The notes: generated by a model from the sequence alone, not told the origin. DNA of 64,000 nucleotides from Novispirillum itersonii subsp. itersonii ATCC 12639 (GCF_000381985.1 NZ_KB907343.1:62001-126000), one strand, 5' to 3'; shown: positions 1 to 8,096, counted from the first letter of the stretch. A program made the numbers and translations.

Positions 1-1
1 C

Positions 2-580
2 ATGACACCGGCGGAGCCCACCGCCCGGCCAAAGATGACCGCAGAAAACCGGATCCCCGGTGACATGACCCGTGACCAGCTGCTGGACCGGATCATGCGC
101 GTCAATCACGCCGGGGAATATGGTGCCGTACGGATCTATCAGGGTCAGATGGCCGTGATCGGCAAGGGACAGCATGGCGATACCCTGAAGCACATGCTGG
201 AACAGGAAGTGGTTCATAAGGAATACTTCCAGAAAGCGATCGGCGAACGGCAGGGCCGCCCGACAGTCCTTCAGCCGGTGTGGCACGTCGCAGGCTGGAT
301 GCTGGGTGCCGGAACCGCCCTGCTGGGGGAACGCGCCGCCATGGCCTGCACCGTGGCTGTCGAAGAGGCCATCGACGACCATTACCGCGAACAGGCGGAA
401 CTGCTGGGCGACGATGAAGCCGAACTGCGCGATACCATCGAACGCTTCCGGGCAGAAGAGCTGGAACACCGCGATATCGGTTATGAAAACGGGGCAGAAC
501 AGGCCCCGGCCTACCCGCTGCTGCATGCGGCCGTCAAATCCGGCACCCGGCTTGCCATCTGGCTGTCTGAGCGGATCTGA
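2..580 (+). CDS. coq7: 2-polyprenyl-3-methyl-6-methoxy-1,4-benzoquinone monooxygenase (Coq7), start uncertain
   Basis: Di-iron hydroxylase that performs the C6 hydroxylation late in ubiquinone synthesis, at the inner membrane. The protein reads 192 residues. Two halves each carry the ferritin-like iron ligands: NHAGEYGA and EQEVVHKEYF in the first half, VEEAIDDHY and EELEHRD in the second, which is the usual Coq7 arrangement. The first ATG lies one base from the window edge, so no ribosome site can be judged. Internal Met codons at residues 12 and 22 (MTRDQLLDR) are also possible starts, because the conserved part begins near residue 22. A rho-independent terminator follows at 618-649, so the gene ends its transcript. 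Confidence 0.93.
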   Translation: MTPAEPTARPKMTAENRIPGDMTRDQLLDRIMRVNHAGEYGAVRIYQGQMAVIGKGQHGDTLKHMLEQEVVHKEYFQKAIGERQGRPTVLQPVWHVAGWMLGAGTALLGERAAMACTVAVEEAIDDHYREQAELLGDDEAELRDTIERFRAEELEHRDIGYENGAEQAPAYPLLHAAVKSGTRLAIWLSERI

Positions 581-617
581 CCCCTGACGGCCCCCGTACC
601 GGACCGCAGACCAATAA

Positions 618-649
618 CCGCCGGAGCCCAGCGCCCGGCGGTTTTTTTT
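618..649 (+). terminator. Rho-independent terminator after coq7
   Basis: Seven-base stem CCGCCGG (618-624) pairs with CCGGCGG (635-641), followed by eight T (642-649). Confidence 0.88.
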
Positions 650-806
650 CATTCAGGAAAACGCATCAGACAGACAGCCCCACCAGCTCAGACACTTAAG
701 AGTCTGCGTATATGCAGGTTTGCCACAATGTTTTCTGCCCGGCCATGTGACCGGCGGGACATTTGCTGACGAACCGTTTTCGCGGGATGCTGATCCTGTC
801 AGCGCA

Positions 807-1047
807 CCGATGATCCCCGCCCCCCCGGGATGAGAGCATCGGCAGACGGGCACTGACCCCTCCGGCTCAGTCTCTCCCTGAGGAGACCTCGGGCAGCCTA
901 GAGGGACGTCACGCGTACAGATTTCCCCCACCGGGAGTGGCCTGGCCCGTAAGGGTCGCCACGGTACGGCAAATCCATCCCCCCCTGCGCATCTGCCGTG
1001 CCGATCCTCCCGAAACTGCCCCCGGCCTGTCCGGGGGTTCTTTTTTT
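807..1047 (+). ncRNA. Candidate structured small RNA ending in an intrinsic terminator
   Basis: The 487-base gap between coq7 and the next gene has no convincing reading frame but is dense in stems on the plus strand. Hairpin A: CCGATG-ATCCC (807-817) pairs with GGGAT...CATCGG (827-842) with a C-rich loop. A three-way junction follows. P1 is CGGGAG (932-937) with CTCCCG (1007-1012). P2 is GTGGC (937-941) with GCCAC (958-962), capped by GGCCC/GGGTC around a GTAA (GNRA) tetraloop. P3 is nine pairs, 963-971 with 994-1002, with a 22-base loop rich in C. A perfect terminator stem, 1019-1025 with 1031-1037, and a T tract to 1047 close it. The downstream gene is on the other strand, so this terminator serves no visible protein gene. 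The 5' end and promoter are not resolved. I see no match to the core motifs of SRP RNA, RNase P RNA, 6S RNA or tmRNA. Confidence 0.45.
1019..1047 (+). terminator. Rho-independent terminator of the candidate RNA
   Basis: Stem CCCCCGG (1019-1025) pairs with CCGGGGG (1031-1037), then TTCTTTTTTT. It lies 20 bases before the 3' end of the convergent kinase gene and more than 430 bases past coq7, which already has its own terminator. Confidence 0.8.
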
Positions 1048-1067
1048 GCCTGCCACTCCTTTACCGG

Positions 1068-3503
1068 TCACTCCGTCCGGCGCGGCAGACGCAGATGCAG
1101 GGTCGTCCCTTCCCCCCGTACGGACACCACCTCCAGATCCCCCCCCAGCAGACGGGCCAGACGGCGCACCCCGGCCAGCGGCAGGACCGATGCCTTCAGG
1201 GATCCCGCCGTCCCGAACGGGTCTTCAATCACCGCCTGCTCCTCATCGGTCAGGCCGATACCGGTGTCGGCAACAGTCAGCAGGACAACGCCCGGCCCTT
1301 CCTCAGGGTCGGTCTGGGCTGCCAGCGTCACCTGTCCCTCAGCCGGGGTAAAGTACAGGGCTGTCAGCATCATCGTCTGCACCGCCCGCTCAACGGCCTC
1401 AGACGCGGCGGCAGCCCGGCCGATCTGCGGATCGCAGTCAAAGTGCAGGGTCACCCCCTTCTGACGGAACGGCTCCCGGCATTCCGACAGCACCCGGGCC
1501 AGCAGCGGCTGGATCTCCGCCTCGTCAGCAGGCAGGGCCGCCACATCCTGCTCCAGCGTCAGCAGGTCTGCCGCCGCCCCGGTCATCTGCCCGGCCAGCC
1601 GCGCCGCATCGGCAATGCCCGCCACATAATCGGACTGACGGCTGTTCAGGATGCCATAGTATCCCGCCGACAGGATTTCTGAGAACCCAAGGATGGTTGT
1701 CAGCGGGGCCCGCAGCTCTTCAGCCAGCCCGGTCAGGAAGGCCGACAGCCCCAGCACGGTCGGTTCCGCTGCCGGAAGCCGCGACATCGCCTGAAGCTGG
1801 ATCACCAGCACCGCCCCGTCGGGCAGCGGCACCCCGGTGACATCCAGCCAACGCCCGGCACCACCGCTCAGGCGGCCCTGACGCAGGGTCCGCCCGGACG
1901 GGGGGGCCGTCACCAGTGCCCGCACATCCTGCCAGGCAGCGGCCTCGCGGTATTCTTCCGGCAGAGCCGCCGTCAGATCTGCCAGCAGCGGCGCGGTTTC
2001 CGCCAGATCCGGCGACACGGCCCACAGGGCCCGGAACGCCGGGTTGGACAGGCGCAGCCGCCCGTTGGCCCCGAACACCGCCACCGCTTCCTGCAGATGG
2101 TCGATGGTCTCACGCTGAACCGCCACCAGCTCCTTCAGGCTGGCTTCCAGCGCCAGACGGTCGGTAACATCCTCATAGGTTGCCAGCAGCCCCCCCAGCG
2201 GATGCGGGGCCACCACCCGGCGCAGGGTCTTGCCATCCGGGCGGTGCATCAGATCCTCAAACGGTTCCAGCAGAGACTTAAAGCGCGACAGCTCCTGTTC
2301 CTTAAACGCCGGGAAGTCCGCGACTTCCGGCAGTTTGCGGCGCTGACGCAGGGCGTCGAGAACATCGGAATAGGTCGGTTCTTCCGTATCGAGCCAGCTG
2401 TCATCCACCCCCCACAGGCGGGCAAAGGCAGTGTTATGGAACCGCAGCCGGGTATCCGGCCCGAAAATCACGATGGCGGTGCCCAGACGTTCCAGCACCG
2501 CCGCATGGCTGGCGGCTTCCTGTTCGAGCGTCAGGCGCAGGGTCTCCGCCCGCGTCTGATCCAGCGCCAGCCCGACAGTCACCGTCCCGGCATCGCCGCT
2601 GGCGCAGGGAATTTCCCGGACATCCATCAGACGCCGCGCCCCGTTGAGCACGACATGGAACGGAGCGGCCCGGGCCTCGCCCGCCGCCCGGGCGGCAGAG
2701 GCCAGCGCGCGCAGTTCCCGCGCTTCTGATCCGGTGACCAGCTCCCGTTCCGTCTGCTGAAGACTCTCTGCCCCGCTGACCTCCACCGCCTGCAAAAAGG
2801 CCCGGTTGCCCGAAACCACCCGCAGATCGGCATCGCGCCGCCATACAGGCAGCGGCAGCGCATTCAAGACATCCTGCACCTGCTGGGCCTGCTGCCGCCA
2901 ATGACTGGCATCGTCCTCCGCCAGACGGGCCGCCGTTTCCTCCTCCGTCACATCGCGGACCCACAGCACATCGCCACGGACTGCCCCTTCCCCGTCATAC
3001 AGCCGCAGACCGCGCACCTGCACCCACCGGCGCAGATCCCCCGCATCCTGCTGGCGGGTCAGCAGGGTCAGACGGAACCCCTCTCCTTCCCGCCGCAACA
3101 CCAGCAGGGCAGCCCGCAGGCGGGCAGCCTCTTCGCCGTCAAGGGCATCCAGACAATCCTGTATGGTTGAGGTCTGACCGGCATAGAGAGACAGAATCAC
3201 CGCCAGCCGCCGGGAACATTCGCCACCGGCAAGCAAAAGGGCATCTTCCTCACCGTCCGCTGTGGCTGTCACCGGGTCCGGGCGCGGCCACAGGAACCAT
3301 CCATCCGTCGCACTGTCGAGGGCACGGTCCGCCAGAACAGCCCGGTCATGCAGGCGGGCGGCGGTTTCGTCAGAGCGACGGCGGCGGAACCACTGCCACC
3401 ACAGCACCAGCAGCAGCGGCGGCAGCAGAACGGTCAGACCGGTCACAGCCGTCACCATGCCTTCGCCGCTGACCGCAGGCATCACCGCCGCCAGAAGCCG
3501 CAT
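1068..3503 (-). CDS. DivL-like PAS histidine-kinase homologue with Glu replacing the phospho-acceptor
   Basis: Membrane sensor-kinase-like protein of about 811 residues. The start at 3503 is preceded by a GGGGGG ribosome site six bases away; an ATG at 3551 is the alternative. One transmembrane segment (VLLPPLLLVLWWQWF) precedes three or more PAS-like blocks, including a PAS_7-like one with ERLGTAIVIFGPD. The dimerisation box reads LAEELRAPLTTILGFSEIL. In active kinases the position before ELR is His, and in Caulobacter DivL it is Tyr; here the codon at 1719-1721 is GAA (Glu, about residue 595). The N box has TA instead of NA, the G1 box DTGIGL is intact, and the G2 Gly-rich motif is missing. 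DivL is known as a polar scaffold in the CckA-CtrA pathway that does not need kinase activity. By inference this protein is a pseudokinase with a similar signalling role. Confidence 0.8.
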   Translation of the reverse strand: MRLLAAVMPAVSGEGMVTAVTGLTVLLPPLLLVLWWQWFRRRRSDETAARLHDRAVLADRALDSATDGWFLWPRPDPVTATADGEEDALLLAGGECSRRLAVILSLYAGQTSTIQDCLDALDGEEAARLRAALLVLRREGEGFRLTLLTRQQDAGDLRRWVQVRGLRLYDGEGAVRGDVLWVRDVTEEETAARLAEDDASHWRQQAQQVQDVLNALPLPVWRRDADLRVVSGNRAFLQAVEVSGAESLQQTERELVTGSEARELRALASAARAAGEARAAPFHVVLNGARRLMDVREIPCASGDAGTVTVGLALDQTRAETLRLTLEQEAASHAAVLERLGTAIVIFGPDTRLRFHNTAFARLWGVDDSWLDTEEPTYSDVLDALRQRRKLPEVADFPAFKEQELSRFKSLLEPFEDLMHRPDGKTLRRVVAPHPLGGLLATYEDVTDRLALEASLKELVAVQRETIDHLQEAVAVFGANGRLRLSNPAFRALWAVSPDLAETAPLLADLTAALPEEYREAAAWQDVRALVTAPPSGRTLRQGRLSGGAGRWLDVTGVPLPDGAVLVIQLQAMSRLPAAEPTVLGLSAFLTGLAEELRAPLTTILGFSEILSAGYYGILNSRQSDYVAGIADAARLAGQMTGAAADLLTLEQDVAALPADEAEIQPLLARVLSECREPFRQKGVTLHFDCDPQIGRAAAASEAVERAVQTMMLTALYFTPAEGQVTLAAQTDPEEGPGVVLLTVADTGIGLTDEEQAVIEDPFGTAGSLKASVLPLAGVRRLARLLGGDLEVVSVRGEGTTLHLRLPRRTE

Positions 3504-3655
3504 CCATATCCCCCCCGGGAGACCGTCCTGAAAGTCCAGACTGCTGTCCATCCGAAAATCCGATGCTCCTGCAACCGCCTGCTGCCGGTTAAAACCACAG
3601 GCAGAAAACCACAAGCGGCGAATCGGGTACAGCAGCTTTCCCGCCCCCCGCCTGC

Positions 3656-4288
3656 TTATCCACCGGCGATCTCATCCTCCAGCGCCTCGGGACTTTCCGC
3701 ATCAATCACCCGCCGGGCCGTATCGTGACCAAACCCCTGGCGGGCCAGAGCCGCCATATCCCGCTCCCGCCGTTCGGCGCGGGCTCCGGCATCCCGCCAA
3801 GGACCAAGACGACGGCGGCGGGCATAGGCCGCCGCCGCCTGCAGGTCGCGCAGACGCGGATCATCGACCCCGGTTTCCTCTGCCACCCGCTCCAGCGCCT
3901 GATCGATCACCTCGGTGGCAATGCCTTTGCGGCCCAGCGCCATACGGATTCCCCGCTGTGACGTCCCCCGCCCGGTCAGGCTGCGCACCCGCCCCTCGGC
4001 AAAGGTCTGGTCATTCAGCAGCCCCAGCCGCTCCAGATCGTTCAGCAGGGCCTCAATCCAGCCTTCAACCTCTGCCGGGTCCCCGCCATGATGGTCGAGA
4101 GAACGGCGGGCCTTGCGCCGCAACACCTGCCCCACCGAGGACCGGCTGGCGGAAAACCGCTGCAGATAATACAGCGCCGCATTGCGCAGCGAGGCCGGGG
4201 AGACCTTGCGTGGCACTTTAGCCTCCCGCCTGCGGGCGGGGACATCCGGCTTGCCCCCATCGTCATTTCTCTGCACTGTCTCTGCCAC
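3656..4288 (-). CDS. recX: Regulatory protein RecX
   Basis: RecX binds RecA filaments and limits their growth. The 210-residue protein has a basic N-terminus followed by three tandem helical repeats, with the signature stretch around LNDLERLGLLNDQTFAEGRV and then RGTSQRGIRMALGRKGI, typical of the family. The C-terminus is long and acidic. It is transcribed away from the ABC permease across a 122-base gap. No recA lies next to it, which is common in alphaproteobacteria. No LexA box was identified in the gap by eye. Confidence 0.9.
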   Translation of the reverse strand: MAETVQRNDDGGKPDVPARRREAKVPRKVSPASLRNAALYYLQRFSASRSSVGQVLRRKARRSLDHHGGDPAEVEGWIEALLNDLERLGLLNDQTFAEGRVRSLTGRGTSQRGIRMALGRKGIATEVIDQALERVAEETGVDDPRLRDLQAAAAYARRRRLGPWRDAGARAERRERDMAALARQGFGHDTARRVIDAESPEALEDEIAGG

Positions 4289-4410
4289 CTGCTGTTCTGC
4301 CGCCCCGGAGAGATGATCCGGCTCTGCGGTCCCTTTTCCTCTGGCGATCCGGGCGGCCCCCGCCCTATATGCTGCCCCTGACCCCGGATCCGAAATCGAG
4401 AGCTGCGACC

Positions 4411-5256
4411 ATGTCCGCCAACACCGTGCCGCCGGAAACCCGGCTGACCGCCCTTGCCACCGAGCCCCTGTGCCAGCCCCGCCGTCTGGGCGCGGTCAAC
4501 TGGCTGGGCCTGTGGGAACTGTATCTGAAGGAAGTGCGACGCTTCATCAAGGTCTGGCTGCAGACCATTGCCGCACCGGTGGTCACCTCGCTGCTGTTTC
4601 TGGCAATCTTTGCGCTGGCGCTGGGCGGAGACGTCCGGATGGCCGGACCGGTCAGCTTTCTGGAATTCCTGGCCCCCGGCCTGATCATGATGACCATGGT
4701 CCAGAATGCCTTCGCCAACACCTCGTCCTCGGTGATCATCGCCAAGGTGCAGGGCAATATCGTTGACCTGCTGATGCCGCCACTGTCGCCGCTGGAAATC
4801 ACCCTGGGCCTGTCCCTGGGCGGGGTCACCCGCGGACTGGTGGTCGGGCTGGTGGTCGGCGTATGCATGCTGCCGTTTGTCACCCTGCACATCCACCACT
4901 TCGGGTACATCCTGTTCCACGCCGTCGGGGCCAGCCTGATCCTCAGCCTGCTCGGCACGCTGGGCGGGGTCTGGTCAGAAAAATTTGACCACATGGCAGC
5001 GATCACCAACTTCATCATCACCCCGCTGTCGTTCCTGTCCGGGACGTTCTATTCCATCGACCGGCTACCGGAATCCTTCCGTTTTCTGGCCCATATCAAC
5101 CCGTTCTTCTACATGATCGACGGCTTCCGCTATGGGTTCATCGGCCACGAGTCGGCCCTGCCGCTGACCGGGCTGGCCGTGGTCGCCGCCACCAATGCCG
5201 TGCTGCTGGCCGGCTGCTATCTGCTGGTGCGGTCCGGCTATAAGCTGAAGGCCTGA
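4411..5256 (+). CDS. ABC-2 type transporter permease (YadH-like)
   Basis: Inner-membrane half of an ABC-2 exporter, 281 residues, with about six transmembrane segments starting at TIAAPVVTSLLFLAIFALAL. The N-terminal LWELYLKEVRRFIKVWLQT and a middle stretch SFLSGTFYSIDRLPESF match the permease family found with YadG-type ATPases. The start at 4411 is chosen over an ATG at 4369 because conserved sequence begins only after it; its ribosome site is weak. The nucleotide-binding subunit is not next to it or elsewhere in the window, so the partner must be encoded at a distance or be shared. Substrate unknown. Confidence 0.85.
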   Translation: MSANTVPPETRLTALATEPLCQPRRLGAVNWLGLWELYLKEVRRFIKVWLQTIAAPVVTSLLFLAIFALALGGDVRMAGPVSFLEFLAPGLIMMTMVQNAFANTSSSVIIAKVQGNIVDLLMPPLSPLEITLGLSLGGVTRGLVVGLVVGVCMLPFVTLHIHHFGYILFHAVGASLILSLLGTLGGVWSEKFDHMAAITNFIITPLSFLSGTFYSIDRLPESFRFLAHINPFFYMIDGFRYGFIGHESALPLTGLAVVAATNAVLLAGCYLLVRSGYKLKA

Positions 5257-5271
5257 GTCCCATCGCGGGAC

Positions 5272-5300
5272 TTGGTTAACGGCATCGCCCGAACTATGAT
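5272..5300 (+). promoter_or_regulatory. Sigma70-type promoter for the zinc-ribbon repeat protein
   Basis: TTGGTT (5272-5277), a 17-base spacer, and TATGAT (5295-5300). The predicted start, near 5307, leaves a leader of about 60 bases before the TTG codon at 5367. Confidence 0.55.
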
Positions 5301-5316
5301 GGTCTCAACCCTCCGG

Positions 5317-5348
5317 CGGGGCAGAACTCTCTGTCCCGTCCTGTTTTT
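5317..5348 (+). terminator. Terminator-like hairpin in the leader of the 5367 gene
   Basis: Eight pairs (5317-5324 with 5331-5338, one G-T) with a six-base loop, followed by TCCTGTTTTT. It lies between the promoter at 5272-5300 and the ribosome site at 5353-5358. It may end transcription of the upstream permease gene, attenuate the downstream one, or both. Confidence 0.5.
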
Positions 5349-5366
5349 CTTCAGGAGACCGCTTCC

Positions 5367-6164
5367 TTGACCCTTAAGCAGGACGCCCTGTCTGCCACCG
5401 CCTCCTCCCTGCGTGCGGTGATGAGCTATGTCTCGGCCAGCGACGAGCTGACCGCCCCCAACAGCGTCATCAATCAGGCCCGTGCCGATGAGCCGGTGTT
5501 CGTTCTGCGCGCCCGTGACATGGTGGCGACCGCCACCATTGAATGGTGGCTGTGGTGCGCCCGCAACCGGGGTGTCCCGGCTGAAAAGCTGGAACGGGCA
5601 GAACGCCAGCGCCGCGCCGCTGATCTGTGGATCGACAAGCGCCTGCCCACCGTCACCGGCACCGATGGCCGCACCGTGGTACGCACCGCGCGGCTGGAGC
5701 GGGACGACAAGGACTCAGTCCTCAATTCCTGCCATCCGGATGAGCCGGTGTTCGTCATCGTTGCCTCTGACGCCGTCTCGACCGAAGTGGTGGAGTTCTG
5801 GGCCTTCATGGCGGAACGTCACGGCGCCCCGGCCCGCAAGGTTGAAGGGGCGATGGAAGTCGCCAAGGCGATGGCCCGCTGGCAGGAAAAGCGCATTGTC
5901 GGCACCGGCGCCCGCCGCACCGCAGAAGCGCAGCCAGCCCGGCCCGATGTGCCGCGCCCGCGCCATAAGACCGTGATGCATCTGGTCTGCGTTGACTGCG
6001 GTCACGATGAACGTCTGGGCGAGCCGCCGTTTGACGAAGAACTGCTGGCCACCGTGCGGGAAACCTGCGAGGGCCCCTGTCCGTCCTGCGGGGCGGAGCC
6101 GAAGACCGATGCGGTCAGCGGACAGATCCGCCGAGTGCTGACCACGACGATGACCACCGAGTAA
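5367..6164 (+). CDS. Unrecognised protein: two tandem repeats plus C-terminal zinc ribbon
   Basis: I do not recognise this 265-residue protein. The start is a TTG with a good ribosome site, AGGAGA, eight bases upstream. Residues 32-94 and 116-178 are two copies of one domain: both contain an SV.N turn, the identical string DEPVFV, an E.W aromatic patch (EWWLW, EFWAF), then G.P..K.E, and end in a W..KR helix. C-terminal residues 208-241 hold C208..C211 and C238..C241 (with an extra C234), a likely zinc ribbon. No signal peptide or membrane segment is seen, so it is probably cytoplasmic. It has its own promoter and leader hairpin and sits between an orphan permease and an MFS gene, neither of which suggests a job. 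Confidence 0.75.
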   Translation: MTLKQDALSATASSLRAVMSYVSASDELTAPNSVINQARADEPVFVLRARDMVATATIEWWLWCARNRGVPAEKLERAERQRRAADLWIDKRLPTVTGTDGRTVVRTARLERDDKDSVLNSCHPDEPVFVIVASDAVSTEVVEFWAFMAERHGAPARKVEGAMEVAKAMARWQEKRIVGTGARRTAEAQPARPDVPRPRHKTVMHLVCVDCGHDERLGEPPFDEELLATVRETCEGPCPSCGAEPKTDAVSGQIRRVLTTTMTTE

Positions 6165-6175
6165 GGCTGCCTTTC

Positions 6176-6204
6176 CCGCCCCGGCCCTGATCAGGCCGGG
6201 GCGG
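6176..6204 (+). terminator. Strong hairpin after the zinc-ribbon gene
   Basis: Eleven-base perfect stem, CCGCCCCGGCC (6176-6186) with GGCCGGGGCGG (6194-6204), ten bases after the stop codon. The T tract is poor (CTTTCC), so termination may be partial and the MFS gene could be read through. Confidence 0.55.
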
Positions 6205-6226
6205 CTTTCCGGGCGGGAGGCCCTGC

Positions 6227-7504
6227 GTGCATATGCGGTCCCTTTATGCGTCCCTTTCCGCCCTGCTGCTGGCGGTTGGCCTGCTGACCCTGGGGCAGAA
6301 CCTGCTCGGCACCCTACTGGCGGTGCGGATGTCGGTGGAAGGCTTTTCCGTCCTCGTCTCCGGTCTGGTCATGGCCGGGTACTTCACCGGCCTGCTGGCC
6401 GGGTCCCTGACCGTGCACGGCATCATCCGCGCGGTCGGACACATCCGGGTGCTGACCGCCCTGATCTCCGGTTTTTCCGCCGCCACACTGGTGCATGCCC
6501 TGACCATTGACCCGTGGAGCTGGACCGCCCTGCGCTTTGCCGAAGGCTATTGCATGGCGGGGATCTACATCTGCATCGAAAGCTGGCTGAACGCCCGGTC
6601 CACCAATACCACCCGGGGCATGGTGTTTGGCCTGTACATGGTCACCACCTATCTGTTCGGCGGGCTGGCGCAGTTTCTGCTGGTGACCGCCGATGTGTCG
6701 GGGTTCGAGCTGTTCTCGGTGGCCTCGCTGCTGCTGTCGGTGGCGCTGCTGCCGGTGGCCCTGACCCGGGCCCCGGCCCCGCCGATTCCCGGGCGGTCCT
6801 CCATCGGGTTGCGCCGCCTGTGGCAGATCTCCCCCCTGGGAACCATCGGCTGCACCGTCTCCGGTATTCTGCTGGGGGCATACTACGGGATGGCCCCCCG
6901 CTATGGCACCGCTGCGGGCATGGATGCCTGGGGCATTGCCACCTTCATGGGGGCCGGTATCTTCGGCGGGATGGCCCTGCAATCCCCGATCGGCTGGCTG
7001 TCTGACCGCTATGACCGCCGTCTGGTGCTGACCATCGTGGCCGGGGCGCTGGCCCTCAGCAGCCTTCTGGTCGCGGTTCTGACCAACCACAGCCTGACCG
7101 GCCAGCCGGTGACCGGCAGTGAAAGCCTGTCGCGGATTGATCTGCTGGCCGCAACGCTGGTGTTTGGCGGGCTGATGTTTGTGGTCTACCCGCTTGCGGT
7201 CTCCCACGTGAATGACCGCGCCGACCCCAGCGAATATGTCGGCGTCTCCGGCGGGATGATTCTGCTGTATTCCATCGGTGCGGTCTTCGGCCCGATTATC
7301 GCCTCCGCCAGCATGGAGGCCGTTGGCCCGGCCGGTCTGTTTCTGTCGATGGGGGCAGCGTCAGCCCTGCTGTGCGCCTATGCGGTGTGGCGGATGCGGA
7401 TGACCGCCCGACCCGATGATGACAGCCGGGTCCGCTTCCGCCCTTCAGCCCGGGTGGCACAGGTGACGCCCGACCCACCGCCGCCGCCGACCGATGTGCG
7501 CTGA
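6227..7504 (+). CDS. MFS transporter (YcaD-like subfamily)
   Basis: Twelve-helix major facilitator of 425 residues. The loop between helices 8 and 9 contains GWLSDRYDRR, the conserved MFS loop motif, and the first half carries CIESWLNARSTNTTRG, typical of the YcaD/UMF-type efflux families. GTG at 6227 is taken as the start because GGGAGG sits six bases before it; ATG at 6233 is the alternative. The C-terminal tail is proline-rich. Its last 11 bases overlap the start of the HD protein, so the two are co-translated. Substrate cannot be inferred. Confidence 0.87.
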   Translation: MHMRSLYASLSALLLAVGLLTLGQNLLGTLLAVRMSVEGFSVLVSGLVMAGYFTGLLAGSLTVHGIIRAVGHIRVLTALISGFSAATLVHALTIDPWSWTALRFAEGYCMAGIYICIESWLNARSTNTTRGMVFGLYMVTTYLFGGLAQFLLVTADVSGFELFSVASLLLSVALLPVALTRAPAPPIPGRSSIGLRRLWQISPLGTIGCTVSGILLGAYYGMAPRYGTAAGMDAWGIATFMGAGIFGGMALQSPIGWLSDRYDRRLVLTIVAGALALSSLLVAVLTNHSLTGQPVTGSESLSRIDLLAATLVFGGLMFVVYPLAVSHVNDRADPSEYVGVSGGMILLYSIGAVFGPIIASASMEAVGPAGLFLSMGAASALLCAYAVWRMRMTARPDDDSRVRFRPSARVAQVTPDPPPPPTDVR

Positions 7505-8096
7505 CGGCCTTAATGCCATGCAGCTGGATCTTCTCAACCGCCCGGATGCCCGGACCGCCATTCTGATGCCCTCCGGCTTTGTGCTTGATCTGCTGAACCC
7601 TGATGCCACTGGCCTGCCGATAACTGATATTGCCCGATGTCTGGCATCCCAGCCCCGCTGGGGCGGTGCCGCCCGCCCGTGGTATTCGGTCGCCGAACAC
7701 TGTGTGATGGCATCGCATCTGGTCCCGCCGGACCTGGCCTATGCCGCCCTGATGCATGACTGCGAAGAATTTCTGGGCGACTGGCCATCGCCGGTGAAGG
7801 TGGTTCTGGACCGGGACTACCTGAAGCAAAAACTGGGACCGGTGAAGGCTGCCCTAAGCCAATGGTTTGGATTTGAAGATAATCTCCCGGCGGTCAAGCA
7901 TGCCGATCTGGTGTGCATGGCCACCGAACTGCGCGACCTGCTGCCCCCGGCATGGATGGACTGGGGGCACCTGCCGCCCCCGCACCCTGACCCAATCACC
8001 CCGGTCGGGCCTGACCGGGCCTATACCCTGTTCCTCGACCGCTACGAGCAGGTCCGACATCTGGCCCGGCCCTCGTCAAAGCGGGGCAAAAAGTAA
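7494..8096 (+). CDS. HD-domain phosphohydrolase (YfbR-like)
   Basis: Soluble protein of 200 residues related to YfbR-type 5'-deoxynucleotidases. The metal site of the HD family is visible: H in YSVAEHCVMAS, the HD pair in ALMHDCEEFLGDWPSPVK, and a distal D in KHADLVCMATE. The ATG at 7494 lies inside the MFS gene; a second ATG at 7518 would avoid the overlap but has no clear ribosome site. Family knowledge suggests dephosphorylation of a nucleotide or related small phosphate; the exact substrate is unknown. Confidence 0.82.
   Translation: MCADGLNAMQLDLLNRPDARTAILMPSGFVLDLLNPDATGLPITDIARCLASQPRWGGAARPWYSVAEHCVMASHLVPPDLAYAALMHDCEEFLGDWPSPVKVVLDRDYLKQKLGPVKAALSQWFGFEDNLPAVKHADLVCMATELRDLLPPAWMDWGHLPPPHPDPITPVGPDRAYTLFLDRYEQVRHLARPSSKRGKK

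Noticed and set aside
653-931. Minus-strand open frame of 92 codons in the coq7 downstream gap
   Set aside because: Composition is not protein-like, there is no ribosome site, and it overlaps stems of the candidate RNA.
807-1047. Candidate RNA as SRP RNA, RNase P RNA, 6S RNA or tmRNA
   Set aside because: The core strings of these RNAs (for example GGAAGCAGCC-like SRP loop, GAGGAAAGTCC of RNase P, a TTCGA T-loop of tmRNA) are not present.
4042-4920. Minus-strand open frame of 292 codons
   Set aside because: It lies across recX (another frame) and antisense to the ABC permease, both clearly real.
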